Assembly (NCBI GenBank): GCA_947495035.1
Contig: CANLXI010000018.1
Coordinates: forward strand, 1 to 64,000
Reading direction: 5' to 3'
DNA from: an uncultured Granulosicoccus sp.
GTDB lineage: Bacteria > Pseudomonadota > Gammaproteobacteria > Granulosicoccales > Granulosicoccaceae
DNA length: 64,000 bases
Shown here: piece by piece, positions 17,821 through 25,710 of the stretch
Numbering within the stretch: position 1 is the first letter of the stretch
Layout of the letters: the number at the start of each line of letters is the position of its first letter
Made by a program: the position numbers and the translations under genes
Notes under the pieces: model-generated
The model's database searches: none
Seen by the model: the letters and a program-made list of their open reading frames with translations, nothing else
What the model was told of the DNA's origin: nothing

Positions 17821-18771
17821 TCACAGGTTCAGCTTGCGCACCTGTTTCGACACTCTCCCGTCCTTCTTTTCGAGAAAGACAATCTCGCCAAACTCGATAT
17901 TCAACCAGTCGTCAGCCTCTTCAGTCAAAGGCTCCGAGGCAAAGATCGCGGAGGTGGCCTCGTCGTCCGGGCACATATCCACCCTGTAGGAGTCTTTGTG
18001 CTCCTGAAAATTGCAACCCGTCAACAGGTACATCGGCTCCAGCAGCATCGACAGGGCATGGTCATCTGTTCCCGGTCCCGATTTTCGCAGCTCTCTCCAG
18101 TCCGCCGCCATCTCGGTTTCTCCGTTGTGCCCCAAACCGTAATTGATACCGATGATTCTATCGGGCCTGACCAGAGCAATCTTCAGCTTGGTCAGAGCCA
18201 CCAGGTCATGCTTTTTCATCGACTGGAGAATGACGTCCAGCATATCCTCGAATGCCGATTGAATGCCGTCGTCGCTATCATTCTCGATCAGTGACAGCAA
18301 CAGCACATACAGGAATTCCGTATCGGTGGTGCCTCGCATCTGCTCGAGATACTCGTTCTTGCAACGTGGCAGCAACTCTCTTTGCAGCACCTTCCAACCC
18401 GGCAGGGCACCGTTCTGGGCAATGATCCACGGGGTCTTCTTGAACGAAAACGGATGGCAATTCTCGTCCGCGATGACAGTAACCGAATCATAGGACGCAG
18501 CTCTCACATGAGCCAGCAGCGTACTGCTCTGCAGACTGGGAATGATGCCTTTGGCATTGTCATCGTAGAACGCCGCCATGGGGCGGCGGTAGAGCAATGG
18601 CTCTTCGGGTTTCAGCAGGTGTTCGCTCCACGCCCCGAACCCCCATCCCGCCAGTTGCAGAAGCGGGTGCAACTCCGGATCCAGGCTTTGATTGACCAGG
18701 CTGTTATCGGGTCCCAACAGCAGGCTTTCGATCGATATTTCCGGCCCGATATAGGCAAGCACTCGGCACAT
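17821..18771 (-). CDS. Class II glutamine amidotransferase-type hydrolase (EgtC/YafJ-like)
   Basis: The start is the ATG at 18771, preceded by GGGGAA, because it places cysteine second (MCRVLAYIG). After methionine removal this gives the N-terminal nucleophile cysteine of the Ntn/GATase II fold. Other family features are AHVRAAS, NCHPFSF and WIIAQNGALPGW, which form the glutamine pocket. The 316-residue protein has no synthase domain, so it resembles stand-alone hydrolases such as EgtC or YafJ that cleave gamma-glutamyl amide bonds. No other ergothioneine gene is nearby. It faces the gamma-glutamylcyclotransferase-like gene; a shared gamma-glutamyl pathway is an inference. Confidence 0.85.
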   Translation of the reverse strand: MCRVLAYIGPEISIESLLLGPDNSLVNQSLDPELHPLLQLAGWGFGAWSEHLLKPEEPLLYRRPMAAFYDDNAKGIIPSLQSSTLLAHVRAASYDSVTVIADENCHPFSFKKTPWIIAQNGALPGWKVLQRELLPRCKNEYLEQMRGTTDTEFLYVLLLSLIENDSDDGIQSAFEDMLDVILQSMKKHDLVALTKLKIALVRPDRIIGINYGLGHNGETEMAADWRELRKSGPGTDDHALSMLLEPMYLLTGCNFQEHKDSYRVDMCPDDEATSAIFASEPLTEEADDWLNIEFGEIVFLEKKDGRVSKQVRKLNL

Positions 18772-19178
18772 GCATTTCCCCAAGCTGTCGTATGAATGGA
18801 ATTCGAATACAGTCGGTGAGAGGCATCGTTCACCCGGCAAGGACAAGCACATCGCCTTTGACCGGTCTTCAGTGAACAACGTCGACTGCATGCCTTCAGC
18901 CACCTGGCTGACTGCCAGCCTGACAATAGCGCAGACCGACCGCCAGCCCTTCCGCTTGTCGTATCTACTCGCTGGCAGAGATGACTGCGCGAGACATGGC
19001 ATCTCCACTGGGACTTACCCCGACAACCCCGAATCTCATGACCAACAGACTCAGAAGGTTGTCCATGGACTCCCTCGCCGACAGGCGTCCTGCTGATAAA
19101 CTCCAGCAGATCACCAACGAATCCGTGGTTGCGACGAGCGCTTGATGCGCCCTGCCGGCACCACACCGGGAGACAGCC
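18772..19178. other. Gene-free stretch between divergent genes
   Basis: About 400 bases separate the amidotransferase start from the MFS transporter start. Open frames exist on both strands but none has a ribosome site, family resemblance or start context that I can support. It should hold the two divergent promoters. A GGGAGA site at 19168-19173 lies just before the proposed transporter start. Confidence 0.5.
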
Positions 19179-20390
19179 ATCCATACCGCACAGCCTGTAC
19201 TGGGACGCAAGGGAACACTCCTCCTGCTGATCACTCTGGCAGCCTTGCCGCCGCTGACCATGGATCTCTACCTGCCCGCCCTGCCACAGATGGCCGAGAC
19301 GTTCTCGACCAGTCGCAGCATGGTCAATCTGACGCTGGGCGCGTACATGGTGGCCTTTGCCATCGGCATGCTGTTCTGGGGGCCTCTGAGTGAGCGTTCC
19401 GGTCGCAAGCCCATCCTGTTCATTGCCCTGGGACTCTATATCGCCGCCAGCCTGCTGTGCACGCTGGCATTCAACATCAATAGCCTGATTGCCTTCAGGG
19501 TATTGCAAGGGTTTGCCGGTGGCGGGGTGACGGTCGTCGGCACCACGATCGTCAAGGACATGTTCGATGGCCGTGAGCGGGAACGGGTCATGGCCACGAT
19601 CATGTCTCTGGTTCTGATAGCGCCGATGATCGCGCCAGTGCTGGGTGCCTTTCTGTTGAAGATTGCATCCTGGAGGGCGATGTTTGTTGCACTGGCAGTG
19701 TTCGGTTGCAGCGCAAGCGTACTCGTCACCCTGTATCGAGAAACCCTGAAAGAGAAGTCCACCGGCTCTCTGCCGAAAGCCTGGGGCCGATTGTTTGTCG
19801 TGTTGGCAAACCCGCGGTTCTGCTATCTGTTGCTGGTCTTTTCGCTGGTACCCATGTGCCTGATGTCTTTCCTCGGCATTGCCGCCTATGTCTACGTGGA
19901 TGAATTCGGCATGTCGGAGCAGGCATTCAGTTTCCTGTTTGCCGCCAATGCCTGTTTTGCGATGATCGGGCCAACCCTCTACATGCGGTTGTCGCAAGTC
20001 ATACCTGTTCGGCGACTCATACTGGGCAGCTTCATGGTGTTCATCGCCAGCGGTACAGCCATGCTGTTGTTCGGCCGACTGTCTCCCTGGTTCTTTGCCC
20101 CTCTGGCTGCCATATCGACCGTGTCGGTCATCCTGGTACGTGTACCCGGCGCGAACCTGCTGCTGGATCAGCAAACGCAGGACACCGGTTCCGCCGCCGC
20201 CCTCATTCAGTTCTGCGCAACCATCGCGGGCGCTACCGGCATTCAGATCGTGTCTGTCAATTCGCACGATCTCATTCGCAACTACGGCATTCTGCTGATC
20301 GTGATCGGCATCGCCTGTAGCGTGTTGTGGACACTGGTACAACACCGGACGTTCGTGGCCGACAAGCTGTTTCAGCCGTCGCGGGTGTAG
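19179..20390 (+). CDS. Bcr/CflA-type MFS efflux transporter (possible AUC start)
   Basis: This is a 12-helix major facilitator of the drug:H+ antiporter 1 type. It has the N-terminal MDLYLPALPQMAETF motif, GPLSERSGRKPILF between helices 2 and 3 (motif A), and a motif-C-like APMIAPVLGAFL in helix 5. Substrates of this group include bicyclomycin, sulfonamides and other small molecules. Coding of the first helix (LGRKGTLLLLITLAALPPLT) lies upstream of the first usual start, a TTG at 19245, and no ATG or GTG exists in frame before a TGA at 19143. An ATC at 19179, five bases after GGGAGA, would give MHTAQPVLGRKG, the expected N terminus. A frameshift from the ATG at 19145 is the alternative. Confidence 0.82.
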   Translation: MHTAQPVLGRKGTLLLLITLAALPPLTMDLYLPALPQMAETFSTSRSMVNLTLGAYMVAFAIGMLFWGPLSERSGRKPILFIALGLYIAASLLCTLAFNINSLIAFRVLQGFAGGGVTVVGTTIVKDMFDGRERERVMATIMSLVLIAPMIAPVLGAFLLKIASWRAMFVALAVFGCSASVLVTLYRETLKEKSTGSLPKAWGRLFVVLANPRFCYLLLVFSLVPMCLMSFLGIAAYVYVDEFGMSEQAFSFLFAANACFAMIGPTLYMRLSQVIPVRRLILGSFMVFIASGTAMLLFGRLSPWFFAPLAAISTVSVILVRVPGANLLLDQQTQDTGSAAALIQFCATIAGATGIQIVSVNSHDLIRNYGILLIVIGIACSVLWTLVQHRTFVADKLFQPSRV

Positions 20391-20431
20391 CCGGCAGAGG
20401 CCTGGTATCGAGAAGCGATCGCGGCAGTGAG

Positions 20432-21430
20432 CTAGAGAGTCGCTGTCAACTTCTCGATGATCGAGCCCGACGCACCCACCAGCAACGGCGCCAATGCGCC
20501 GAGCGCGGTCAACAGTCGCTCTCGTGTGGTGTCACTCAGTAGCGTCTCCGGCAAGGAGGCATCGACTTGCAGCTCGCGCAGCTGCTGCCTGATCATCCAG
20601 CTGGCAGGGGCAAATATTGCCACCAGCGTGAGCGTGAATATCACCCCCCAGAACAGCGACAGGCTGTTCGAATAATGGCTCATCAGGGCCAGCGCATGTG
20701 GCTCCTGAATCAGACTGACAGGCAACTGATAGAACAGCATCATCGTGATCACGCTGGTCACCAGCACGAAGGCCGTCCCGCGAGAGGCCTGTTCCAGTTG
20801 ATGAGCTCGCCTTTCCAGCTCCTGCTGAATGTCGTCACTGGCGACAATGGGGCGTGTGGCGACGCTGGTCACGGCAGCGGCGCTCGCAGCCGCCAGCAAA
20901 CCGAACAGATACGGCAACAACGCCAGCCAGGCAAACGCACTGATGCCCTTCTCCGTACAGCTGCCCGGCAACAGGTGGGAGACCACGTCTCCGGCCACCA
21001 GCACCGAACAGATATTGCGATAGGTCAGCGTCAGCGCTCCCATCAGGCTCGGCACCCTGGCAATGAGGTTGACCGCGATCAGCAAGGTGATGATGCCAGC
21101 CAGGATCAGCAGCGCCTGTTGACGCGCCTTCGATGGCAAATGAAACGCCTGCACCATCATCATCGCAAAGACGGTCATGCAGGCAAACAGGTGAAACAGG
21201 CCAAAGGATATGAACGTCACCAGCCCCGGAAAGAAGCGCATGTCCAGATCATCCTGATAGAACGTGGGCAGCCCCGGCAGCTGGGAATTGATCGCGAGGT
21301 AATTGGAGACGTCGGCATCGCTGGCCCCACTGCCGGGGATCGGACCATTGATCAGGTCGAGTGCAAGAAACCCCGCAATCAGGGGGCTCAGTGGCAAGAC
21401 AAGCCACAGGTAGGCGCTTCGCGTGTGAAT
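20432..21430 (-). CDS. Hypothetical multi-pass membrane protein (possible AUU start)
   Basis: About six hydrophobic helices are spread through the protein. A short charged loop (DDIQQELERRAHQLEQASRG) lies in the second half and a hydrophilic stretch before the last helix. No family was recognised. The first usual start is a TTG at 21397, which would cut the first helix. An ATT at 21430, seven bases after GGAG, gives MHTRSAYLWLVLPLSPLIAG, with positive charge before the helix; an in-frame TAA lies just upstream. The protein would then be 332 residues. It converges with the MFS gene, about 40 bases end to end. A role cannot be assigned. Confidence 0.62.
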   Translation of the reverse strand: MHTRSAYLWLVLPLSPLIAGFLALDLINGPIPGSGASDADVSNYLAINSQLPGLPTFYQDDLDMRFFPGLVTFISFGLFHLFACMTVFAMMMVQAFHLPSKARQQALLILAGIITLLIAVNLIARVPSLMGALTLTYRNICSVLVAGDVVSHLLPGSCTEKGISAFAWLALLPYLFGLLAAASAAAVTSVATRPIVASDDIQQELERRAHQLEQASRGTAFVLVTSVITMMLFYQLPVSLIQEPHALALMSHYSNSLSLFWGVIFTLTLVAIFAPASWMIRQQLRELQVDASLPETLLSDTTRERLLTALGALAPLLVGASGSIIEKLTATL

Positions 21431-21740
21431 GAGAACGCTCCATTACAAGCTCAGGACATGACTATTGCATGGAATCCACCCGACTTGCAGGATTTTTTGG
21501 CCCCTTCCCTTCACGCAGACAGGCTGCACCCGAACCGCGGAACGCAGCCGATGTGCAACTGATTCGTAGCGCCGAGCATGAACTGGCCAGTGGAAAATGC
21601 ACACAGTCTCTACAGCGAACAAGAGAACCCATTTTTACCGCACGGCCTGTAACAAACTACCTGACAAACGGCCAGTCCGCAGGAATACACTGCGCGGTAG
21701 AAGCTGCCCTGTCTTGCAACCGAATCAAGGAGGTCCTGCA
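21431..21740. other. Gene-free stretch between divergent genes
   Basis: These 310 bases separate the membrane protein from the secreted FN3 protein. An open frame continuous with the latter extends upstream, but the strong ribosome site at 21728-21734 shows translation begins at 21741. I see no other gene; both promoters should lie here. Confidence 0.5.
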
Positions 21741-23642
21741 ATGTACAAACTCACCTTCCGGCTCTGTACCGGTATCGCCCTGTTGGCTGGCAGCGGATCT
21801 GTCGTGGCTGACGATGTGTTCCAGGTGCTGGTGGAGAACCAGACCATGACCTGGGGCGCCAACACCTTTGGCTACATGCAGGTTCAGGACGCCACCACCT
21901 GGCAGACCCTGTGCGAGTATTCCGTGTACACCCTGCAGGACACGCCATCCGGTAACCGGGATGACACGAGCTGCACGGTAGACCCCGGCATCTACAACGT
22001 CATCAACCACACGACACGCCAGCGCATCCATGGAATCACGGTCGGCGATCTGGATGGGCTCTACACAGCGCCCAGGGTGGACACCATCGATGGCAGCTGG
22101 GTCCAGTACGACCCTTACCAGATCACTCAGGCCGATACCATCTACAGCGAACTGAACACCGTACCCTCGCCTGCCCAACTCAGCGCCCAGGTGTATTCGA
22201 GCACGGCAGTTGAATTGTTCTGGGATCGCTCGGATGTACCCGGGTTGCACTATGACATCTACCAGGCCGATCAGCTGATTGACCAAACAGAGGGCACCAG
22301 TCATTTTCTGAGTGGTCTGCCATCCGGTGAGCACCTGGCATTCACGGTCGTTGCCAGAGACGCCTCCGGCAGACAATCCACTGCCAGCACCATCATCGTA
22401 GAAACACCTGCGGACCCGAATACCGTCATTCCTCCGAGCACTCCGTCGGGGCTGCGTGCCGCGGTGTACTCCTCGAACTCACTGGAGCTGTTCTGGGACC
22501 GACAGGGACCGGGACAACAATTCCTGGTGTACGACAACAACAATGATGTTCTGACCAGAACCGATGGCACCAGCTACTTTGCCAGCGGCCTCCCCCTGCG
22601 AAACGAACATCTCTTTTCCGTTAGAGCCATCGATGATGCCGATCAGCTCTCCGACGCCGCCTCCATCATCGTCTCTGTCGACGATCCTTCTTCACCCTCT
22701 GCCATTACGCTGGACAACGCCGACAGCGTGCTCAAGGCAGTGGTCGAGATTGCCAATCGGGAACCTTTCGAGCAGGCGAGCGACCGCATGTCCCATGGTG
22801 TGGGTCCCGTACTGCAATCCGCCTACAACTTCTTCGCCGAAACCGAGCAGCCAGCCAACGGCTTGACCCTGATCGAGGGCACGGCCGGTGGCATTTCGAA
22901 TGAAGGCTTCGGCGGTCTGAACGGTGGCGAATATGTCTGCAATGCCGGTGGCAGTGCAAACGCCTTGTCAGTCTTCGGGGGCGAGATCAGTCAGGGCTAC
23001 AGAATCAGCCTGGACAAGTGTGTACTGCCTGACGGCACCTACAGTGGCACGGTCACCAGCTCTTCCGGCGGCCGCTCGGGGTATTTCGGCAGTCAGCATG
23101 AGAATACCGCAGTCACGCCGGTGGACGATACGCTCACCTATCAATACAGCGGATCGTACAACGGAACCTACAACCGTTATCAGGGCATTGGCACCGATAC
23201 AATGACCGTCATCCTTTATTCCGAAGAATCAGCCGATGGCGTTCGTGTCATGAGAATCACGGATTTCGAGTCGGTATTCAACAGCCAGCTCAAGCGGGAG
23301 AACGGCTCCTTTCTCAACATTCTCTACGGCAGTATCGACGCCACGATCTCATTCGCCGCGGAGCTGCCCAGTGTCTCTACCGATACCCTGAGCGTCTTCA
23401 TCGAGCTGGATTACAACCCTGACTCCGATGTCAACGAACCTGTCGGACTCTGGCATTCCGGTTCTCTATCCGTCACCGCCTCGGATGGCAGCTCCCTGCT
23501 GGCAAGCCTTGATGACACCGATGGGGACGGCACTGTCGAGAGCATTGTCCTCACGGTGGGCGATGACATGATCAACCGACCACTGGACGAGGGCTATCTG
23601 GTGTCCTGCCGAGTCGAGTCGTTTGAGGCTTGCAGTCCGTGA
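21741..23642 (+). CDS. Secreted FN3 protein with N-terminal repeat-like module and cysteine-pair domain
   Basis: The ATG at 21741 follows AAGGAGGT by six bases. The 633-residue protein has a signal peptide ending GSVVA. A module at about residues 26-102 resembles the WPDNGWYQV repeats of the protein at 904 (MTWGANTFGYMQVQ, CTVDPGIYNVINHTT). Two FN3-like modules (about 143-223 and 233-315) follow with the YSSxxxELFWDR signature. The family domain has Cys400 in CNAGGS and Cys427 in DKC. It therefore joins, in one chain, the two front-module types seen separately in the other members. It is monocistronic and divergent from a membrane protein. The function is unknown. Confidence 0.82.
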   Translation: MYKLTFRLCTGIALLAGSGSVVADDVFQVLVENQTMTWGANTFGYMQVQDATTWQTLCEYSVYTLQDTPSGNRDDTSCTVDPGIYNVINHTTRQRIHGITVGDLDGLYTAPRVDTIDGSWVQYDPYQITQADTIYSELNTVPSPAQLSAQVYSSTAVELFWDRSDVPGLHYDIYQADQLIDQTEGTSHFLSGLPSGEHLAFTVVARDASGRQSTASTIIVETPADPNTVIPPSTPSGLRAAVYSSNSLELFWDRQGPGQQFLVYDNNNDVLTRTDGTSYFASGLPLRNEHLFSVRAIDDADQLSDAASIIVSVDDPSSPSAITLDNADSVLKAVVEIANREPFEQASDRMSHGVGPVLQSAYNFFAETEQPANGLTLIEGTAGGISNEGFGGLNGGEYVCNAGGSANALSVFGGEISQGYRISLDKCVLPDGTYSGTVTSSSGGRSGYFGSQHENTAVTPVDDTLTYQYSGSYNGTYNRYQGIGTDTMTVILYSEESADGVRVMRITDFESVFNSQLKRENGSFLNILYGSIDATISFAAELPSVSTDTLSVFIELDYNPDSDVNEPVGLWHSGSLSVTASDGSSLLASLDDTDGDGTVESIVLTVGDDMINRPLDEGYLVSCRVESFEACSP

Positions 23643-23834
23643 TCGACCCATCAGACGGGTGTATCAGGGGCAGCAGCAGTCCTGGAACACCATGACTCGT
23701 GTTTCAGTGATGCGGTAGCCTGCTGCCTGGAATGGCAGGGCACCGGGAGCACCTTGCACCAACAGAGTCTGGCGTCCCCGGAAAAACCCGATGGACAGAG
23801 CGGACCGACCATACCGGCCCGCTCCGACCGACCA

Positions 23835-24041
23835 CTACCTGACGCCATACCGCTCATGGAAGGCATCAACACGACTACCTGACACCGACGTCACCACTTT
23901 GCCCGTGTAAGCGGGATGGCAATTCGAGCAGACTTCAAGACTGGCGTGATCCGATCTGGTGGAGGCTGTCGAAATCTCTGTCCCGCAGTTGCCACAGGCA
24001 AAGACCGTGGGCTTCAGGACCGGATGTATATGCTTTTTCAT
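23835..24041 (-). CDS. rpmE: Ribosomal protein bL31, zinc-binding form
   Basis: The start is the ATG at 24041 (MKKHIHP), matching the MKxxIHP start of bL31. The 68-residue protein has four cysteines as CGNCG and CSNCHPAYTGK, so it is the C+ zinc-binding form of this large-subunit protein. It ends in GSRVDAFHERYGVR, the usual RVDRFxxR helix. It lies about 30 bases after an SDR gene on the same strand, an unusual place for rpmE, so it could be a second copy. The middle (TVFACGNCGTEISTAST) departs from housekeeping bL31 sequences. Confidence 0.8.
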   Translation of the reverse strand: MKKHIHPVLKPTVFACGNCGTEISTASTRSDHASLEVCSNCHPAYTGKVVTSVSGSRVDAFHERYGVR

Positions 24042-24073
24042 GGCAGTTTTCTCGTTGTTGGTTTGAAACAGGA

Positions 24074-24829
24074 TCAATTGCGACCTGCCATCACCCCACC
24101 ATCCACGTTCAGGATGGATCCGGTGATCCAGGACGCCTCGTCGGACAGAAGAAACTGAACCGCTGCTGCCACCTCATCCGCTTTACCGATACGACCAATG
24201 GGGTGGAAGGCGTTGAAGCCTGCCAGCGCCTCGGCAACCTGCTCTTCGGGGATGAAGCTGTTGTACACCGGCGTTTCCACCACCGCCGGAGCTACCGCAT
24301 TCGCCCTGATGTTCCTGTCACCCAACTCCATCGCCAGGTGCTGCGTGAACGCGTGCAGGCCTGCCTTGGCCATGGAATAGGCCGCTGAAGGCGTCGCCTT
24401 GATGGCCTGATGGGCCCACATGGAACCGACATTCACGATGGCACCCGGACGATCGGCATTGATGAGTTGCCTGACAATGGCCTGGGTCAGAAAATAGGTA
24501 CCGCGATTGATATCGTGGTAGCTGTCGTAATCCTTACGTTCGGCATCTACAAACGGCTGCGGAATGAAGACGCCCGCATTGTTGACGAGGTAGCGAATGC
24601 CCGGAAAGTCGCTGTCCAGACGGCTTGTCAGCCGTTCGACATCAGCCACATCGCCCAGATCAGCCTGTACAAAACTGGCACCGCTGATGGTGCTGGCTGC
24701 CGCTTCCCCTTTCTGCGCATTGCGACCGATCAGTACGGTTCGCGCCCCGGCCTTGCTCAGACGCTCGGCAACGCGCAAGCCGATTCCGCTGGTACCACCC
24801 GTGATGACGACTGTTTCATTGTTGAACAT
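24074..24829 (-). CDS. Short-chain dehydrogenase/reductase
   Basis: The ATG at 24829 follows AAGGAAG. The 251-residue protein is a classical SDR: TGGTSGIG dinucleotide-binding turn near residue 10, NNAG, the serine in VGSMWAH, and the catalytic YSMAK. It ends in GSILNVDGGVMAG, usual for this class. An arginine follows the first strand (IGRNAQKG), suggesting NADP(H). The substrate is unknown. It lies directly downstream of a TetR gene on the same strand, and three copies of an operator-like motif fill the gap, so TetR repression is likely. Confidence 0.88.
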   Translation of the reverse strand: MFNNETVVITGGTSGIGLRVAERLSKAGARTVLIGRNAQKGEAAASTISGASFVQADLGDVADVERLTSRLDSDFPGIRYLVNNAGVFIPQPFVDAERKDYDSYHDINRGTYFLTQAIVRQLINADRPGAIVNVGSMWAHQAIKATPSAAYSMAKAGLHAFTQHLAMELGDRNIRANAVAPAVVETPVYNSFIPEEQVAEALAGFNAFHPIGRIGKADEVAAAVQFLLSDEASWITGSILNVDGGVMAGRN

Positions 24830-24851
24830 GATTTTCTTCCTTTGTTGGCAT

Positions 24852-24867
24852 CCTATTAGAAGGTAGG
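24852..24867. promoter_or_regulatory. TetR operator-like site 1
   Basis: CCTATTAGAAGGTAGG lies 23 bases before the SDR start. It matches the 16-bp pattern shared by four sites around the tetR/SDR pair. Confidence 0.7.
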
Positions 24868-24932
24868 ACAATGGATCAAATAAAAAGCGACCTTGCTGAA
24901 ACGGCTCGATCGCAGACTTTCTCCTGATTCAT

Positions 24933-24948
24933 CCTACTGAATGGTAGG
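24933..24948. promoter_or_regulatory. TetR operator-like site 2
   Basis: CCTACTGAATGGTAGG is a palindrome with CCTAC/GTAGG arms, midway between the SDR start and the tetR stop. Confidence 0.7.
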
Positions 24949-25003
24949 CTGAACGGACGTACTGACACTCTCTGGCAGGACTTTTGACATTCACCTCAGA
25001 CAC

Positions 25004-25019
25004 CCAACTAGTAGGTAGG
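25004..25019. promoter_or_regulatory. TetR operator-like site 3
   Basis: CCAACTAGTAGGTAGG lies about 40 bases beyond the tetR stop. It shares CTAGTAGGTAGG-type half-sites with the other copies. The centre-to-centre distance to site 2 is 71 bases. Confidence 0.68.
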
Positions 25020-25056
25020 TTCAATCGGCAAATGAAAACCAATCGGTTAATGAAAA

Positions 25057-25626
25057 CTATGACTTCAACTGAGAAACCAGTGTCTGCTTCAACTTCTTGA
25101 AGACAGCGTCATCTCCCATGGCGTTCGCCATCAGCAGACCCCCTTGCAACGCCGCCAGAAAGGCACTTGCCTGGGCAGGCGCCGAGCCGTCGAAGTTCAA
25201 CTCTCCGGCACTCTTGCCAGCGGCCAGAACCTTGGTCAACCACTCCATGTGCTCCCGAAAAAAACCTTCCAGTGAAGGTTTCAGCTGCTCGGGCAACGCG
25301 CCGACATCCGATGCCATCATCCCTGCCAGACAAATGCAGTGATTGCTCAGGGTATTGGTATACAGCTGTGCATATCGCTGCAACCGTTCGACGCTTCCTG
25401 ACACACTGGATTCGATGGAGTTCAGCTCGGCGATGAATGTCGCTCGGTATCGCTCGAGCAACTCGGTTTCCAGAGCGTGCTTGGTTGGAAAATGATGGTG
25501 AATACTGGCTTTTCTGATACCGACTTCTGCCGCAATATCGGCATAACTGAACCCGTTGAAACCACGAGCCTGCGCCAGCGCTTGCGCACTGTCCAGAATG
25601 AGATCTCTTGTCGGGTTGCTGTTCAT
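25057..25626 (-). CDS. TetR-family repressor
   Basis: The 189-residue protein has an N-terminal TetR helix-turn-helix (about residues 10-55, GFNGFSYADIAAEVGIRKAS followed by IHHHFPTKHAL). A helical ligand domain follows, with two close cysteines in NHCICLAGMM near its centre. Cysteines in this place are known in electrophile- or redox-sensing relatives such as NemR, so a reactive-species signal is possible. The gene is transcribed toward the SDR gene. A site overlapping its own promoter (25639-25654) matches those before the SDR gene, implying autoregulation. Confidence 0.88.
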   Translation of the reverse strand: MNSNPTRDLILDSAQALAQARGFNGFSYADIAAEVGIRKASIHHHFPTKHALETELLERYRATFIAELNSIESSVSGSVERLQRYAQLYTNTLSNHCICLAGMMASDVGALPEQLKPSLEGFFREHMEWLTKVLAAGKSAGELNFDGSAPAQASAFLAALQGGLLMANAMGDDAVFKKLKQTLVSQLKS

Positions 25627-25638
25627 GTGGCGAGATTA

Positions 25639-25654
25639 CCTTCCTACTAGTAGG
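25639..25654. promoter_or_regulatory. TetR operator-like site 4 (autoregulatory)
   Basis: CCTTCCTACTAGTAGG lies 13 bases before the tetR start. It contains the perfect palindrome CCTACTAGTAGG and is close to the reverse complement of site 3 (two mismatches). Confidence 0.75.
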
Positions 25655-25710
25655 GTGTCAACACCATTTCGATGAAAACCCCTACCAGCACTCGTTCCGC
25701 GCCCTCAGCG

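Noticed and set aside
18612..20345. 577-codon leftward open frame antisense to the MFS gene
   Set aside because: Its composition (many His/Gln/Arg/Asp) is typical of a shadow frame, and the MFS motifs are clear on the other strand.
23798..23825. GAGCGG/CCGCTC inverted repeat downstream of bL31
   Set aside because: The stem is imperfect and no U-tract follows, so I do not call a terminator.
23651..23872. Leftward open frame overlapping the bL31 gene
   Set aside because: Runs into bL31 on the same strand in another frame; no ribosome site or family.
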